This document shows positions 1 to 9,971 of a stretch of 63,323 bases of DNA, one piece after another (the stretch's first letter is position 1; every line of letters begins with the position of its first letter). Source of the stretch: Chara braunii (lineage: Eukaryota > Streptophyta > Charophyceae > Charales > Characeae); the NCBI GenBank assembly GCA_003427395.1, contig BFEA01001107.1:22765-86087 (forward strand), written 5' to 3'. The notes under the pieces were generated by a model that was not told where the DNA came from, did not search any database, and was given only the letters and a program-made list of their open reading frames with translations. The translations under genes were made by a program, and so were the position numbers.

Positions 1-36
<36 letters not shown>
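1..36. repeat. (TG)n microsatellite at window edge
   Basis: Pure TG dinucleotide run that continues off the left edge. The following ~300 bases up to the foldback element show no gene or repeat I recognise. Confidence 0.95.
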
Positions 37-38
<2 letters not shown>

Positions 39-345
39 CCTTACCTGAAGGTCCTATTTGCGGGAAGACTGAAGGTACCTGCTCAAGGCATATACTTCTT
101 CTTTCTTTTGGAGGGGGGGGCGTTTTCGAAAGTTGATACCTATATCCGTAGTATAACACACGTGGGTTGAATACAAATAAAACGTACCCGGTGCTTTCTA
201 TTCGTAAATAACACACCCGCGTTGCGTTTTGTTCGGNGGAAAGCTGTAGTCTACCAGGACCGAGGAAAAAAGATAGAACAGAAAAGGAAAGGCAACAAGG
301 GGAGACTTTTTTCGACAAAAAGACTAGGGACAATTTGCGAAATAG

Positions 346-1050
346 CATATAAGTTGAGATATATGCTANAATGCCTCTTCAAGATGTGGGTAGAGCAGAA
401 TTCCCTTTTGGGCCAAATTCATTGTTTTATGCCCCTCTCAGGCCAGTGCCAAAAAATTGCCATCCAGACTTTGCTGTTGGGGCCTGGCCATCTTGCACGG
501 AAAAGTTGGACGAGGCCCAGCAGGGGTATATTGCAAAGATGGGGGGTCAAACGGACTCCTAGCCCAGGGGTATTTCACAATGTTTTGCTCACTTCTAGGG
601 GAAATGTTTGAAATGCCCCTCCCACTTCGATTTAGTTGCAGTATGCCCCTCTGAAGCCCAAATTACCCTGTAGAGTCCCTGGGGCCACTCAAGTTTCCTG
701 CAAGCCCCTGTCAGTGAGGGGTACAACCTTCCAGCATGCCCCTGTTGCAGTTGGTGGCACTCGAAACCGTTCCCTTGGCCCTAGGAGGGGAGTTAGCGGG
801 CATACTGGAAATTAGGAAGCTGTACCGGTAGGGGCATATTGAGCATATTTCAGGCCCAAACCACGCAAGGCCCGGCCAGGGTTTTTTTAGAAACTTCAAT
901 CGTTGTCGAAGGAGCGCGCCAGGGTAAGTCCGCCGTCAGAGGGGCATACCACAAATGAATGGAAATCAGAGCCTAGGACTCTAGGAGGGGCATCCCAAAC
1001 ATTTTCCCACACTTCTTTTAGGGGCATTTTGGCATATATCTCAACTTATG
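346..1050. mobile_element. foldback-like element with ~32-bp inverted ends
   Basis: The left end (346-378) reads CATATAAGTTGAGATATATG and continues into a degenerate ATGCCTCT. The right end (1020-1050) is its near-perfect reverse complement, ending CATATATCTCAACTTATG. The interior is packed with TGCCCCT words on the left half and AGGGGCA words on the right half, so the inverted symmetry extends inward in degenerate form. No coding capacity is visible, and no clear target duplication was found. A non-autonomous foldback or MITE-type element is the simplest reading. Confidence 0.6.
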
Positions 1051-1060
1051 GGCGTACTTT

Positions 1061-1365
1061 CTAGGAAGTTTTTCATGCCTGCCCAGGCCTGCACAGCCGG
1101 GCACCCGGGTGTGGCGCCCGGGGGGGGTCTGACGCCCTGGGTACCCGGGGGTGCAAAAAAAAAAAAAAAAAAAATTGTCTGTCTGCGCTTTCCCAGAGCA
1201 ACCCAAATCCGGGCTCGTTTCATTTTTTGAGAGTTGGTTGTCAAGAGGGGAAAGGGGGGTAGGAATTATTTTTTAAGGGGGTAAGAGGGGTTAAAGGGGG
1301 GTTCTTTAGTGTGATTTTGTTATTTTCTTTTTTATCTCCGATTCCGTGAGGATTTTTTTTTTTTT
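1061..1365 (+). mobile_element. Fam-6 GC-capped repeat, truncated copy
   Basis: It begins TCTAGGAAGTTTTTCATGCC, runs into a GC-rich block full of CCGGG words, then an A-run, then a stretch with GGGGTTAAAGGGGG and TTATCTCCGATTCCGTGAGG. The same order occurs at 39276-39740 and 42621-43204. The right GC-rich terminus present in those copies is missing here, so this copy is truncated near 1365. Confidence 0.7.
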
Positions 1366-1879
1366 TCGAAAATTCACTTTATTAATATTTCTCAAGACAA
1401 TCGAAGCCAGGGACCTCACAAATTAACCCGGAGTTATCCCGGCAGCCTCAGCCGATTTCGCTTATTGAGCACTAATGTCACTTTGAAACTTCTCTCTTCT
1501 TGTAACTTCCTCACTAGCCTTTACTCACAATATCTTATCCTAGCCTGCCTTTATCAGCTAGTACAATTACTATTGGCCCTACTTCGACCCTGGGACTACT
1601 GCAGCCCATTGGACCCCGTCCGCGTATCGTGACACTCTCTTACTTAATCCACTATGACCCTACAGAACCGACTGCCCTTGTATTTAATCTAAGTAACTGG
1701 TCTCCTACTAACTTCCTTGCTACTTTACTTCTTCCAGCATTATCGACTCATTACTCCCTTCTCCTTTTCAAATATCTCATCTCCTCTAATGTAATCTAAT
1801 ATAACCTAATCTAATATAATATCCCGTGTTGTGGAGTTCAAGTAGCCATTTAGATATAGCGAATCTTGCATCTGGCTAT
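1366..1879. other. unassigned sequence, no gene seen
   Basis: A moderately AT-rich stretch with no long open frame and no repeat shared with the rest of the window. It ends with TAATCTAATATAAC-type short repeats at 1790-1825. Confidence 0.5.
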
Positions 1880-1968
1880 ACTGCTGTCAGCTTCCCCTGC
1901 CTTGCCCAGGTTTGTTTGAACCATTTGAGTTGGTTCAAGGATCCTTTCCCCAACTTTACCACTCTTCT

Positions 1969-2092
1969 CTAGTCCACTCGGATCGCTGTTTTCACAAATT
2001 TTTTAAATCTTCCTTTCAGCTCCACATCCGACATAGGCCGCTTCTCGAACCGAGCTCTGTTTCTATCTGCCCAAATAATCTGCATTATTATA
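1969..2092 (-). pseudogene. C-terminal tail of a non-LTR retrotransposon ORF2-like protein
   Basis: On the minus strand this codes for a tail containing IIWADRNRARFEKR and ends at a stop at 1969-1971. The I-I-W-x-x-R-N-x-R signature is typical of the region after the C-terminal zinc finger in plant LINE reverse transcriptases. A Fam-1 element inserted at 2093 separates it from upstream coding. Removing three Fam-1 insertions, with one 2-bp target copy each, joins 9272-9713, 8187-8225, 2601-2702 and this segment into one open reading frame. That is strong internal evidence that they are pieces of one gene. Confidence 0.7.
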
Positions 2093-2600
2093 CAACAGAA
2101 AAATTCCCACGAGAAATGAAAGTTGAAAAAACATTCCATAAAAAAAAAATTCTTCATATTAATAAATTATCATTCCAATGTTCGTTCAATTCTAAAATTT
2201 TCAGTTTTATTTGATAAGTTNTCGTCTAAATATGAGTTTTCCCTTCCAACTACATCTATCTGTTNAAGATGGAATGGACTGGACGAGTTACNAATTTTNT
2301 TAATTAAATTTTCATTCNACTATAANAAATATTTTCTTATTTAGATTGGATTAACCTATTTATGACTNAAAATCCTTACTTANAATNGCAGTTCAATTAA
2401 AATATTTCATGAACTGATCCAGACTTTCATTCCATCTCTAGCATGNAGTCCAAATAAGAAGGGATACCCTATGAAAGTTTGCAAGTAAGATGACAAATTT
2501 TAAAATTGGAATGACATTTTTTAAAATGGAATAAAAATTTAAAATTTAGATTGCAATTTTACTATAGAATGGTTATTTAATTATGAAAANNTTTTCATTG
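2093..2600 (+). mobile_element. Fam-1 inverted-repeat element (CAACRG ends), 508 bp
   Basis: It starts CAACAGAAAAATTCCCACGA and ends with a degenerate TTTTCATTG, flanked by TA on both sides (2091-2092, 2601-2602). The interior is AT-rich and follows the family consensus, with phrases such as CATTCCATCT, GGATTAACCTATTTATGACT and GAAGGGATACCCTAT. It is non-coding. Many ambiguous bases (N) lie in 2221-2400. It interrupts the LINE tail precisely. Confidence 0.8.
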
Positions 2601-2702
2601 TACCTTTGATTACATGTGCAATGTACCAAGTNTCCACTTTTCCACATAGCTCTNACGATAGAAACCCCAACAGCACCCACCTCTCCTCCCATTCCNNCCC
2701 CC
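2601..2702 (-). pseudogene. internal slice of the LINE C-terminus between two Fam-1 elements
   Basis: On the minus strand it reads in the frame that joins neighbouring LINE pieces, with a W-x-x-R-W-V-L-L-G segment typical of the LINE tail before the IIW-x-x-RN signature. Several Ns hide codons. The assignment rests on the restored frame rather than on length. Confidence 0.55.
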
Positions 2703-2743
2703 TAAAACAGAAANNTTTNCCNGAATTAAATATTCATTCTATC

Positions 2744-3386
2744 NAAGTTACCAGGCCGAACGTACAGAGGCCCCTAAGCTGACCCCCGAACGTTCGGGCG
2801 TTCGGGTCCCCGTACGGGGCCCGAACTCGAAGGGGTTCGGACCCCGCAAAAAATTATTTTGGTACCTAGAAATTATTATTTTTTTCTGATTGTTTTTTTG
2901 TGAGTTCTTTGTTACGTAGGCTACCTGTCTTTCAATTTTAAAGTCATTCTGTCCAGCTCAACAATAGTGAAAAATCAGCAAAGATGGTGGTGTCAAAATT
3001 TGCTTTCCCACTTACTAATTTGTTTTTTTTCTCTTTTCACTTTTTATTTTCCCTTTATTTCAGGGCGTGAAAAAATTTATTATTTTTTTAAACTTTATTA
3101 GTAGGTTCTCTGTTATGTAAGATACATATTCTTAAAATTTCATGGCATTTGACAAAGCCAAAAGAAAATAAAAAATCGCCAGAGATGGCGGTGTCAAAAA
3201 CTTGCTCGCCCACGCAATAATTTCATTCTCGTTTTATTTTTTCTTATTTTCATTAATATTATTTATTTTTTGTATTTTATTTTTATTTCAAATCAAGGAA
3301 GGAATTTGGATGTAGTGTTGGGGGAAATGTTGTTTAGTTTATTCTTCTGCATGACATATTGTTTTTTCAGAATTTTTGGAAACTTT

Positions 3387-3428
<42 letters not shown>

Positions 3429-3465
3429 TTCCGCGTTCGGCCCGTCCCAAACGCCGGCAACCCTG
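2744..3465 (-). mobile_element. Fam-2 element (GGTTACC-type ends), 722 bp, 9-bp target duplication
   Basis: The flanks are CATTCTATC (2735-2743) and CATTCTATA (3466-3474), a 9-bp duplication with one mismatch inside Fam-1 sequence. The ends read TTACCAGGCC and, inverted, CAGGGTTGCCGGC. GC-rich caps carry CGAACG/CGTTCG words. The interior holds two diverged copies of a ~130-bp module containing TGGCGGTGTCAAAA and a following TACATAATAC-like phrase. It is non-coding. The 9-bp duplication suggests the Mutator superfamily. The same architecture is seen at 40328-41214 and 43647-44386. Confidence 0.7.
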
Positions 3466-3480
3466 CATTCTATAGTAAAT

Positions 3481-4000
3481 CAACAGAAAAATTTCCAAAA
3501 ATGAAATAATCATTCTACAGTAGAATAACATTCTAAATTTCAAATTTTCATTCCATCTTTAAAAATGTCATTCCAATTTTAAAATTTTTCGTCTTACTTG
3601 AAAACTTCCCTTCCAAGAATAAGGTATCCCTTCTTATTTGAACTGGACGCTAGAGGTGGAATGAAAGTTTGGATGAGTTCATGAAATACTTTAATTGGAC
3701 AGTTATTCTAAGTAAGGATTTTCAGTCATAAATAGGTTAATCCAATCTAAATTAGAAGATATTTGTTTTACAATAAAAGTTAAATTAAAACATCTCCTAA
3801 ACTCGTCCAGACTTTCATTTCATCTTGAAAAAATAGATGCAGTTGGAATGGAAAACTCAGATTTAGACGGGAACTTATCAAATAAAACAAAAAAATTTTA
3901 GAATTGGACGAACATTGGAATGATAATTTATAAATATGAAGGAATTTTTTTTTATGGAATGTTTTTTCAACTTTCATTTCTCGTGGGAATTTTTCTGTTG
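3481..4000 (-). mobile_element. Fam-1 element nested in Fam-1, 520 bp
   Basis: It starts CAACAGAAAAATTTCC and ends GGGAATTTTTCTGTTG, with AT on both sides (3479-3480, 4001-4002). Full-length family order is present in inverse orientation. It splits the outer Fam-1 copy at a position where the sequence resumes without loss. Confidence 0.8.
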
Positions 4001-4254
4001 ATTACATTTTAAATTTTAAATTTTCATTCCATCTTAAAAAATGTCATTCCAATTTTAAAATTTTTCGTCTTACGTGAAAACTTTTCTTTTAAGAATGGGG
4101 TATCCCTTCTTATTTGAATTGCATGCTAGAGATGGAATGAATGTCTGGATGAGTTCATGAAATATTTTAATTGGACTGCCATTGTAAGTAAGGATTTTCA
4201 GTCATAAATAGGTTAATCTAATCTTAATTAAAACATATTTGTTGTAGTAGAATT

Positions 4255-4349
4255 AAAGTTTAATTAAAATATTTCATAAACTCGTCCAGACTTTCATTCC
4301 ATCTTGAACAAATAGATGTAGTTGGAAGGGAAAACTCATATTTAGACGG
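4255..4349. repeat. 95-bp sequence repeated exactly at 7962-8056
   Basis: These 95 bases end at a single N (4350). The 95 bases after the single N at 7961 are identical to them by eye. Exactly the same length is duplicated around the N at 9500. This pattern fits unmerged k-1 overlaps from a de Bruijn graph assembly rather than biology. Confidence 0.85.
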
Positions 4350-4350
4350 N

Positions 4351-7300
4351 CGAAACAAACAAAACAGGCTACTTCCTTCTCACCTCTCTTTTCCACCCCT
4401 TTTTTTTGTACCCCCCACCAATAGAAAGAGGGTCACCAGCAGAGGAATTAGGTGTGGATGCTTTCATCAACAACAGACTTAATAATTTGCAGCGGGTGTT
4501 GAAAAAAAAACATTAAAAAAAAAAATAACACAAATACGTCAACAAAAAATCTAAGAAAAAATGCTCCTTCCACAGACTTGTACATTTGGAATGTGCAAGG
4601 AGAAGCCTCTAACATGCATGAATGGAGACCCGTGTGCGAATGTGTTTGTCCATTGTGCATTTTTTTCTCTTCTATATTCTCGTGCTCTGTCCAAATACTG
4701 CACAGCAAACAGATCGATGGCAGTCCAACAAGAGAAACGAGGAAGAGCATTGGTCAGTGGTCACCGTATTTAGCCAAACACGCAAAACAGGCTACTTCCT
4801 TCTCACCTCTCTTTTCCACCTGTTTTTTGGTACCCCCAACCAATAGAAAGAGGGTCACCAGCAGAGGAATCAGATGTGGATGCTTTCATCAACAACACAC
4901 CTAATAATTTGCAGCGGGTGTTTAAAAAAAAACATTAAAAAAAAAAAAAAACACAGGGACGTCTACAAAAAATCTAAGAAAAAACGCTCCCTCCAGAGCT
5001 TGTACATTTGAAATGTGTACGGAGAAGCCTTAGGGATGCATGAAAAGAGACCCGTGTGCTAATGTGTTTGTCCACTGTACTTCTTTTTCTCTTTTATATT
5101 ATGATGCTCTGTGCAAACACTGCAAAGCAAGCAGATCGATGGCAGTGCAACAAGAAAAATGAGGAAGAGCATTGGTCAGTGGTCACCGTACTAAGCCAAA
5201 CTAGCAAAACAGGCTACTTTCTTCTCACCTCTCTTTTCCACCTCTTTTTTGGTACCCCCCACCAATAGAAAGAGGGTCACCAGCAGAGGAATTAGGTGTG
5301 GATGCTTTCATCAACAACACACCTAATAATTTGCAGCAGGTGTTTAAAAAAAAACATTAAAAAAAAAAAAACATTAAAAAAAAACGCTCCCACCACAGAC
5401 TTGTACATTTGGAATGTGCAAGGAGAAGCCTCTAGGATTCATGAATGGAGACCCGTGTGCCAATGTGTTTGTCCACTGTGCTTCTTTTTCTCTTCTTTAT
5501 TCTGGTGCTCTGTCCAAATACTGCAAAGCAAACAGATCAATTGTAGTGCAACAAGAGAAACGAGGAAGAGCATTGGTCAGTGGTCACCGTACTAAGCCAA
5601 ACAAGCAAAAAAGGCTACTCCTTTCTCACCTCTCTTTTCCACCCCTTTTTTGGTACCGCCCACCAATAGAAAGAGGGTCACCAGCAGAGGAATTAGGTGT
5701 GGATGCTTTCATCAATAACACACCTAATTATTTGAAGCAGGTGTTTAAAAAACAACATTGAAAAAAAAAAAATACAGGGACGTCAACAAAAAATGTAAGA
5801 AAAAACGCTCCCACCATAGACTTGTACATTTGGAATGAGCATGGAGAAGCCTTTGGGATGCATGAATGGAGACTCATGTGCCAATGTGTTTGGCCACTGT
5901 GCTTCTTTTTCTCTTCTATATTCTGGTGCTCTGTGCAAACACTACAAAGCAAACAGATCGATGGCAGTGCAACAAGAGAAACGAAGAAGAGCATTGATCA
6001 TTGGTCAACGTACTAAGCCAAACAAGCAAAACACGCTACTTCCTTCTCACCTCTCCTTTCCACCCCTTTTTTGGTATCCCCCACCAATAGAAAGAGGGTT
6101 ACCAGCAGAGGAATTAGGTGTGGATCCTTTCATCAACAACACACCTAATATTTTGCAGCGGGTGTTTAAAAAAAAACATTAAAAAAAAAATAAACACAGG
6201 GACGTCAACAAAAAATCTAAGAAAAAACGCTCCCACCATAGACTTGTACATTTAGAATGTGCATGTTGAACCCTCTAGGATGCATGGATGGAGACCCGTG
6301 TGCCAATGTATTTGTCCATTGTGCTTCTTTTTCTCTTATATATTCTGGTGCTCTGTGCAAACACTCCAAAGCAAACAGAGCGATGGCAGTGCAACAAAAG
6401 AAACAAGGAAGAGCATTGGTCAGTGGTCACCGTACTAAGCCAAACAAGCAAAACAGACCACTTTCTTCTCACTTCTCTTTTCCACTCCTTTTTTGGTTCC
6501 CCCCACCAACAGAAAGAGGGTCCGCAGCAGAGGAATAAGGTGTGGATGCTTTCATCAACAANACACCTAATAATTTGCAGCGGGTGTTTAAAAAAAAACA
6601 TTAAAAAAAAAAAAAAGACAGGGACGTCAAAAAAAATTTAAGAAACAACGCTCCCACCATAGACTTGTTCAATTGGAATGTGCATGGAGAAGCCTCTGAG
6701 ATGCATGAATGGAGACCTCTGTGCCAATGTGTTTGTCCACTGTGCTTCTTTTTCTCTTCTATACTCTGGTGCTCTGTGCAAACACTGCAAAGCAAACAGA
6801 TGGATGGCAGTGCAACAAGAGAAACGAGGAAGAGCATTGATCAATGGTCACCGTACTAAGCCAAACAAGCAAAACAGGCTACTTTTTTCTCACCTCTTTT
6901 TTCTACCCCTTTTTTGGTACCCCTCACCAATAGAAAGAGGGTTACCAGCAGAGGAATTAGGTGTGGATGCTTTTATCAACAACAGACCTAATAATTTGCA
7001 GCGGATAGTTAAAAAAAAACATTAAAAAAAAAAAATAACATAGGGACGACAACAAAAAATCTATGAAAAACCGCTCCCACCATAGACTTGTACATTTGGA
7101 ATGTGCATGGAGAAGCCTCTGGGATGCATGAATGGAGACCCATGTGCCAATGTGTTTGTCCACTGTGCTTCTTTTTCTCTTCTATATTCTGTTGCTCTGT
7201 GCAAACACTGCAAAGCAAACAGATCGATGGCAGTGCAACAAGAGAAACGAGGAAGAGCATTGTTCAGTGGTCACCATACTAAGCCAAACAAGCAAAACAG

Positions 7301-7960
7301 GCTATTTCCTTCTCACCTCTCTTTTCCACCCCTTTTTTGGTACCCCCCACCAATAGAAAGGGGGTCATCAGCAAAAAAATTAGGTGTGGATGCTTTCATC
7401 AACAACACACCTAATAATTTGCTGCAGGTGTTTAGAAAAAAAACACAGGGACGTCAACAAAAAATCTAAGGAAAAACGCTCCCACCATAGACTTGTACAT
7501 TTTGAATGTGCATGGAGAAGCCTCTGGCATGCATAAAAAAAGACCCGTGTGCCAATGTGTTTGTTCACTGTGCTTCTTTTTCTTTTCTATATCCTGGTGC
7601 TCTGTGCAAACACTGCAAAGCAAACAGATCGATAGCAGTGCGACAAGACAAACTAGGAAGAGCATTGGTCAGTGGTCATCGTATTAAGCCAAACAAGCAA
7701 AACAGGCCACTTCCTTCTGACCTCTCTTTTCCACCCCTTTTTTTGTACCCCCCAGCAATAGAAAGAGGATCACCAGCAGAGGAATTAGGTGTGGATGCTT
7801 TCATCAACTACAAACCTCATAATTTGCAGCGGGTGTTTAAAAAAAAACATTAAAAAAAAAAAAGCCACAGGGACGTCAACAAAAAATCTAAGAAAAAACG
7901 CTCCCACCATAGACTTGTACATTTGGAATGTGCATGGAGAAGCCTCTGAGGTGCATGGAT
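4351..7960 (+). repeat. ~422-bp tandem satellite, about 8.5 units
   Basis: The marker TTGTACATTT (or a close variant) recurs at 4578, 5000, 5401, 5822, 6244, 6665, 7088, 7493 and 7915. That gives periods of 422, 401, 421, 422, 421, 423, 405 and 422 bases. Two short units lost ~20 bases, partly in the A-rich segment. Each unit contains an A-run with CATTAAAAA, the phrase GGGACGTCAAC and the phrase CAGATCGATGGCAGTGCAAC. Frames of ~60-115 codons stay open on both strands in many units, which argues for composition rather than coding. The block is bounded by single Ns and its placement is doubtful. Confidence 0.9.
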
Positions 7961-8186
7961 NAAAGTTTAATTAAAATATTTCATAAACTCGTCCAGACTT
8001 TCATTCCATCTTGAACAAATAGATGTAGTTGGAAGGGAAAACTCATATTTAGACGGGAACTTATCGAATAAAATTGAAAATTTTAGACTTGGACAAACAT
8101 TGGAATGATAATTTACAAATGTGAAGGATTTTTTTTTATGGAATATTTTTTCAACTTTCATTTATCGTGGGAATTTTTATGTTGTA

Positions 8187-8225
8187 CGATCCGTTTTCTT
8201 CAAGTGACACTCCCACCACTTCCAC
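8187..8225 (-). pseudogene. short LINE slice between two Fam-1 elements
   Basis: On the minus strand these 39 bases keep the LINE frame open between the zinc-finger piece (9272-9713) and the slice at 2601-2702, once each Fam-1 element and one 2-bp duplication are removed. It is too short to recognise alone. Confidence 0.5.
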
Positions 8226-9271
8226 CAACAAAAAAATTCCGACGAGAAATGAAAGTTGAAAAAACATTTCATTCAAACAAAATTCTTCATATTTATAAAT
8301 TATCATTCAAATGTTCGTCCATTTCTAAAATTTACAGTTTTATTTGAGAACTTCCCATCTAAATATGAATTTTTCATTCCAAGTACATCTGTTTGTTCAA
8401 GATGGAATGAAAGTCAGGATGAGTTTATGAAATGTTTTAATTAAAATTTCATTCCACTACAACAAATACCTTTTAATTTAAATTGGATTAACCCATTTAT
8501 GACTGAAAATCCTTAATTAAAATGACAATCCAATTAAAATATTTCATGAACTCATCCAGACTTTCATTCCATCTCTAGCATGTAGTTCAAATATGAAGGG
8601 ATACCCTATTCATGGAGTGAAAGTTTTCAAGTACAACGGAAAAATTTCCTAGAATTAAATAATCATTCTATAGTGAAATTACATTCTAAATTTTAAATTT
8701 TTATTCCATCTTAAAAAATGTCATTCCAATTTTAAAATTTTTCGTCTTACTTAAAAACTTTTCTTCCAACAATGGAGTATCCCTTCTTATTAAAACTGCA
8801 TGCCAGAAATGGAATGAAAGTGTGGACGAGTTCATGAAATATTATTATTGGACTGTCATTCTAAGTAAGGATTTTCAGTCATAAATAGGTTAATCCAATC
8901 TAAATTAGAAGATATTTCTTGTAGTAAAATAAAATTTTAATAAAAACATTTCATAAACCCTTTCCAGACTTTCATTCCATCTTGAAGAAATAGATGTAGT
9001 TGGAAGGGAAAACTTATATTTAGACGGGATCTTATCAAATAAAACTGAAAATTATAGAATTGGACGAACATTGGAATGATAATTTATAAATATGGAGAAT
9101 TTTTTCTTTATGGAATGTTTTTTCAACTTTCATTTTCGTGGGAATTTTTCTGTTGTAAGACATAAAATTTTAAAATTGGAATGACATTTTTCAAGATGGA
9201 ATGAAAATGTAGAATTTAAAATGTAATTTTACTATAAAATGATTATTTAATTTTTAGAAAATTTTCTTTTG
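8226..9271 (+). mobile_element. Fam-1 element, outer copy with nested copy
   Basis: It starts CAACAAAAAAATTCC and ends TTTTCTTTTG, with AC on both sides (8224-8225, 9272-9273). A second Fam-1 copy (8634-9155) sits inside it. Without the insert it is ~520 bp in normal family order. It lies in the LINE reading frame just after the C-terminal zinc finger. Confidence 0.8.
8634..9155 (-). mobile_element. Fam-1 element nested in Fam-1, 522 bp
   Basis: It starts CAACGGAAAAATTTCC and ends GGGAATTTTTCTGTTG, with TA on both sides (8632-8633, 9156-9157). The host sequence reads AAGTA before and TAAGAC after, matching the uninterrupted AAGTAAGAC of other copies. The 2-bp duplication is therefore certain here. 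Confidence 0.85.
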
Positions 9272-9890
9272 ACAGTTGCTTAGAGGTCGGACACTCCCAT
9301 TTAAGGTGCCGAGTTGATTCGAATGGCCAATTACACCATCCACAACCAAGTTCCACCACCATTCCTTCGCTCAACAACCAAACTGCTGATGGGGTGACCA
9401 GCAATGATAACGTCCAGAGCAAACTGACTTGTTTTCCATTCGATAGTCTGATCAATACTTTCCACAGTTGATTGAACTTGGTTTCTGCCTCTGGAATCTN
9501 TGATAACGTCCAGAGCAAACTGACTTGTTTTCCATTCGATAGTCTGATCAATACTTTCCACAGTTGATTGAACTTGGTTTCTGCCTCTGGAATCTCCTCC
9601 CCCAGCATTGTTTGCCATTTGTGCTTTGCTATCGATGTTGGCGTCCTTCCTACCGTTTTCACTGCCTTGTACCCTTCCTTTACTTTATACTGTGACAGAT
9701 TTAGGTTTACCATTGATGTCCCTTCCCTTTTCTAGCTCCAGGCTAACGGGTCGAAATTCAACTCATGCAGTGACACTCTCCCTGTCCATTTCAAGATCAT
9801 TGTTCTCCTGCTTCGTATTTGCATTTCCACCACTCTTATCTGACTCCGATTACTCCATATCCTTATAATCTCATCGCCCTCTCTGCTTAG
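9272..9890 (-). pseudogene. non-LTR retrotransposon RT C-terminus with zinc finger
   Basis: The minus-strand frame ending at 9272 carries a segment L-W-K-V-L-I-R-L...S-L-L-W-T-L-S-L-L-V-T-P-S, followed by C-G-W-C (7 residues) H (4 residues) C. This is the zf-RVT zinc finger found after the reverse transcriptase domain of plant LINEs. Upstream, 9732-9890 in another frame has R-S-R-R-T-M-I-L-K-W-T-G-R, also LINE-like, so at least one frameshift or stop lies near 9715-9735. A 95-bp duplication around the N at 9500 repeats part of the frame and is probably artificial. The catalytic RT motifs are absent, so the fragment is 5' truncated, as is common for LINEs. Confidence 0.65.
9405..9595. repeat. 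exact 95-bp direct duplication around a single N
   Basis: Bases 9405-9499 and 9501-9595 are identical by eye, separated by one N. It is the same length as the overlap at 4255-4349/7962-8056. It is best read as two contigs laid end to end without merging their shared overlap. Confidence 0.85.
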
Positions 9891-9892
9891 CA

Positions 9893-9971
9893 TGGGCGTC
9901 ATGCCCGGCTGGGCACGCGGACGTGTATCTGGACACAAGTTGGGTGTCTGGGCGCCCGGGAAAACAACCTA
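9893..9971 (+). mobile_element. Fam-6 right-end fragment
   Basis: It contains GCCCGGCTGGGCACGCGG, then GACACAAGTTGGGTGTCTGG, then GGGAAAACAACCTAGG. This matches the right termini at 39660-39740 and 43130-43204. The rest of the element is missing and the fragment abuts the LINE remnant. Confidence 0.7.

Larger units (their letters stand above)
2705..8184 (-). mobile_element. Fam-1 element, outer copy, interrupted three times
   Basis: The left end (2705) is a degenerate CAACAG and the right end GGGAATTTTTATGTTG stops at 8184. Both are flanked by TA (2703-2704, 8185-8186). Family sequence resumes in order after a Fam-2 insertion (2744-3465), another Fam-1 copy (3481-4000) and the N-bounded satellite block (4350-7961). 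Its own length without inserts would be close to the usual ~510-520 bp. It sits in the LINE remnant. Confidence 0.75.

Noticed and set aside
4561-7853. Repeated ~115-codon open frames in the satellite as a gene family
   Set aside because: Frames are open in several phases and on both strands, broken in some units, and follow a non-coding-looking 422-bp repeat with A-runs.
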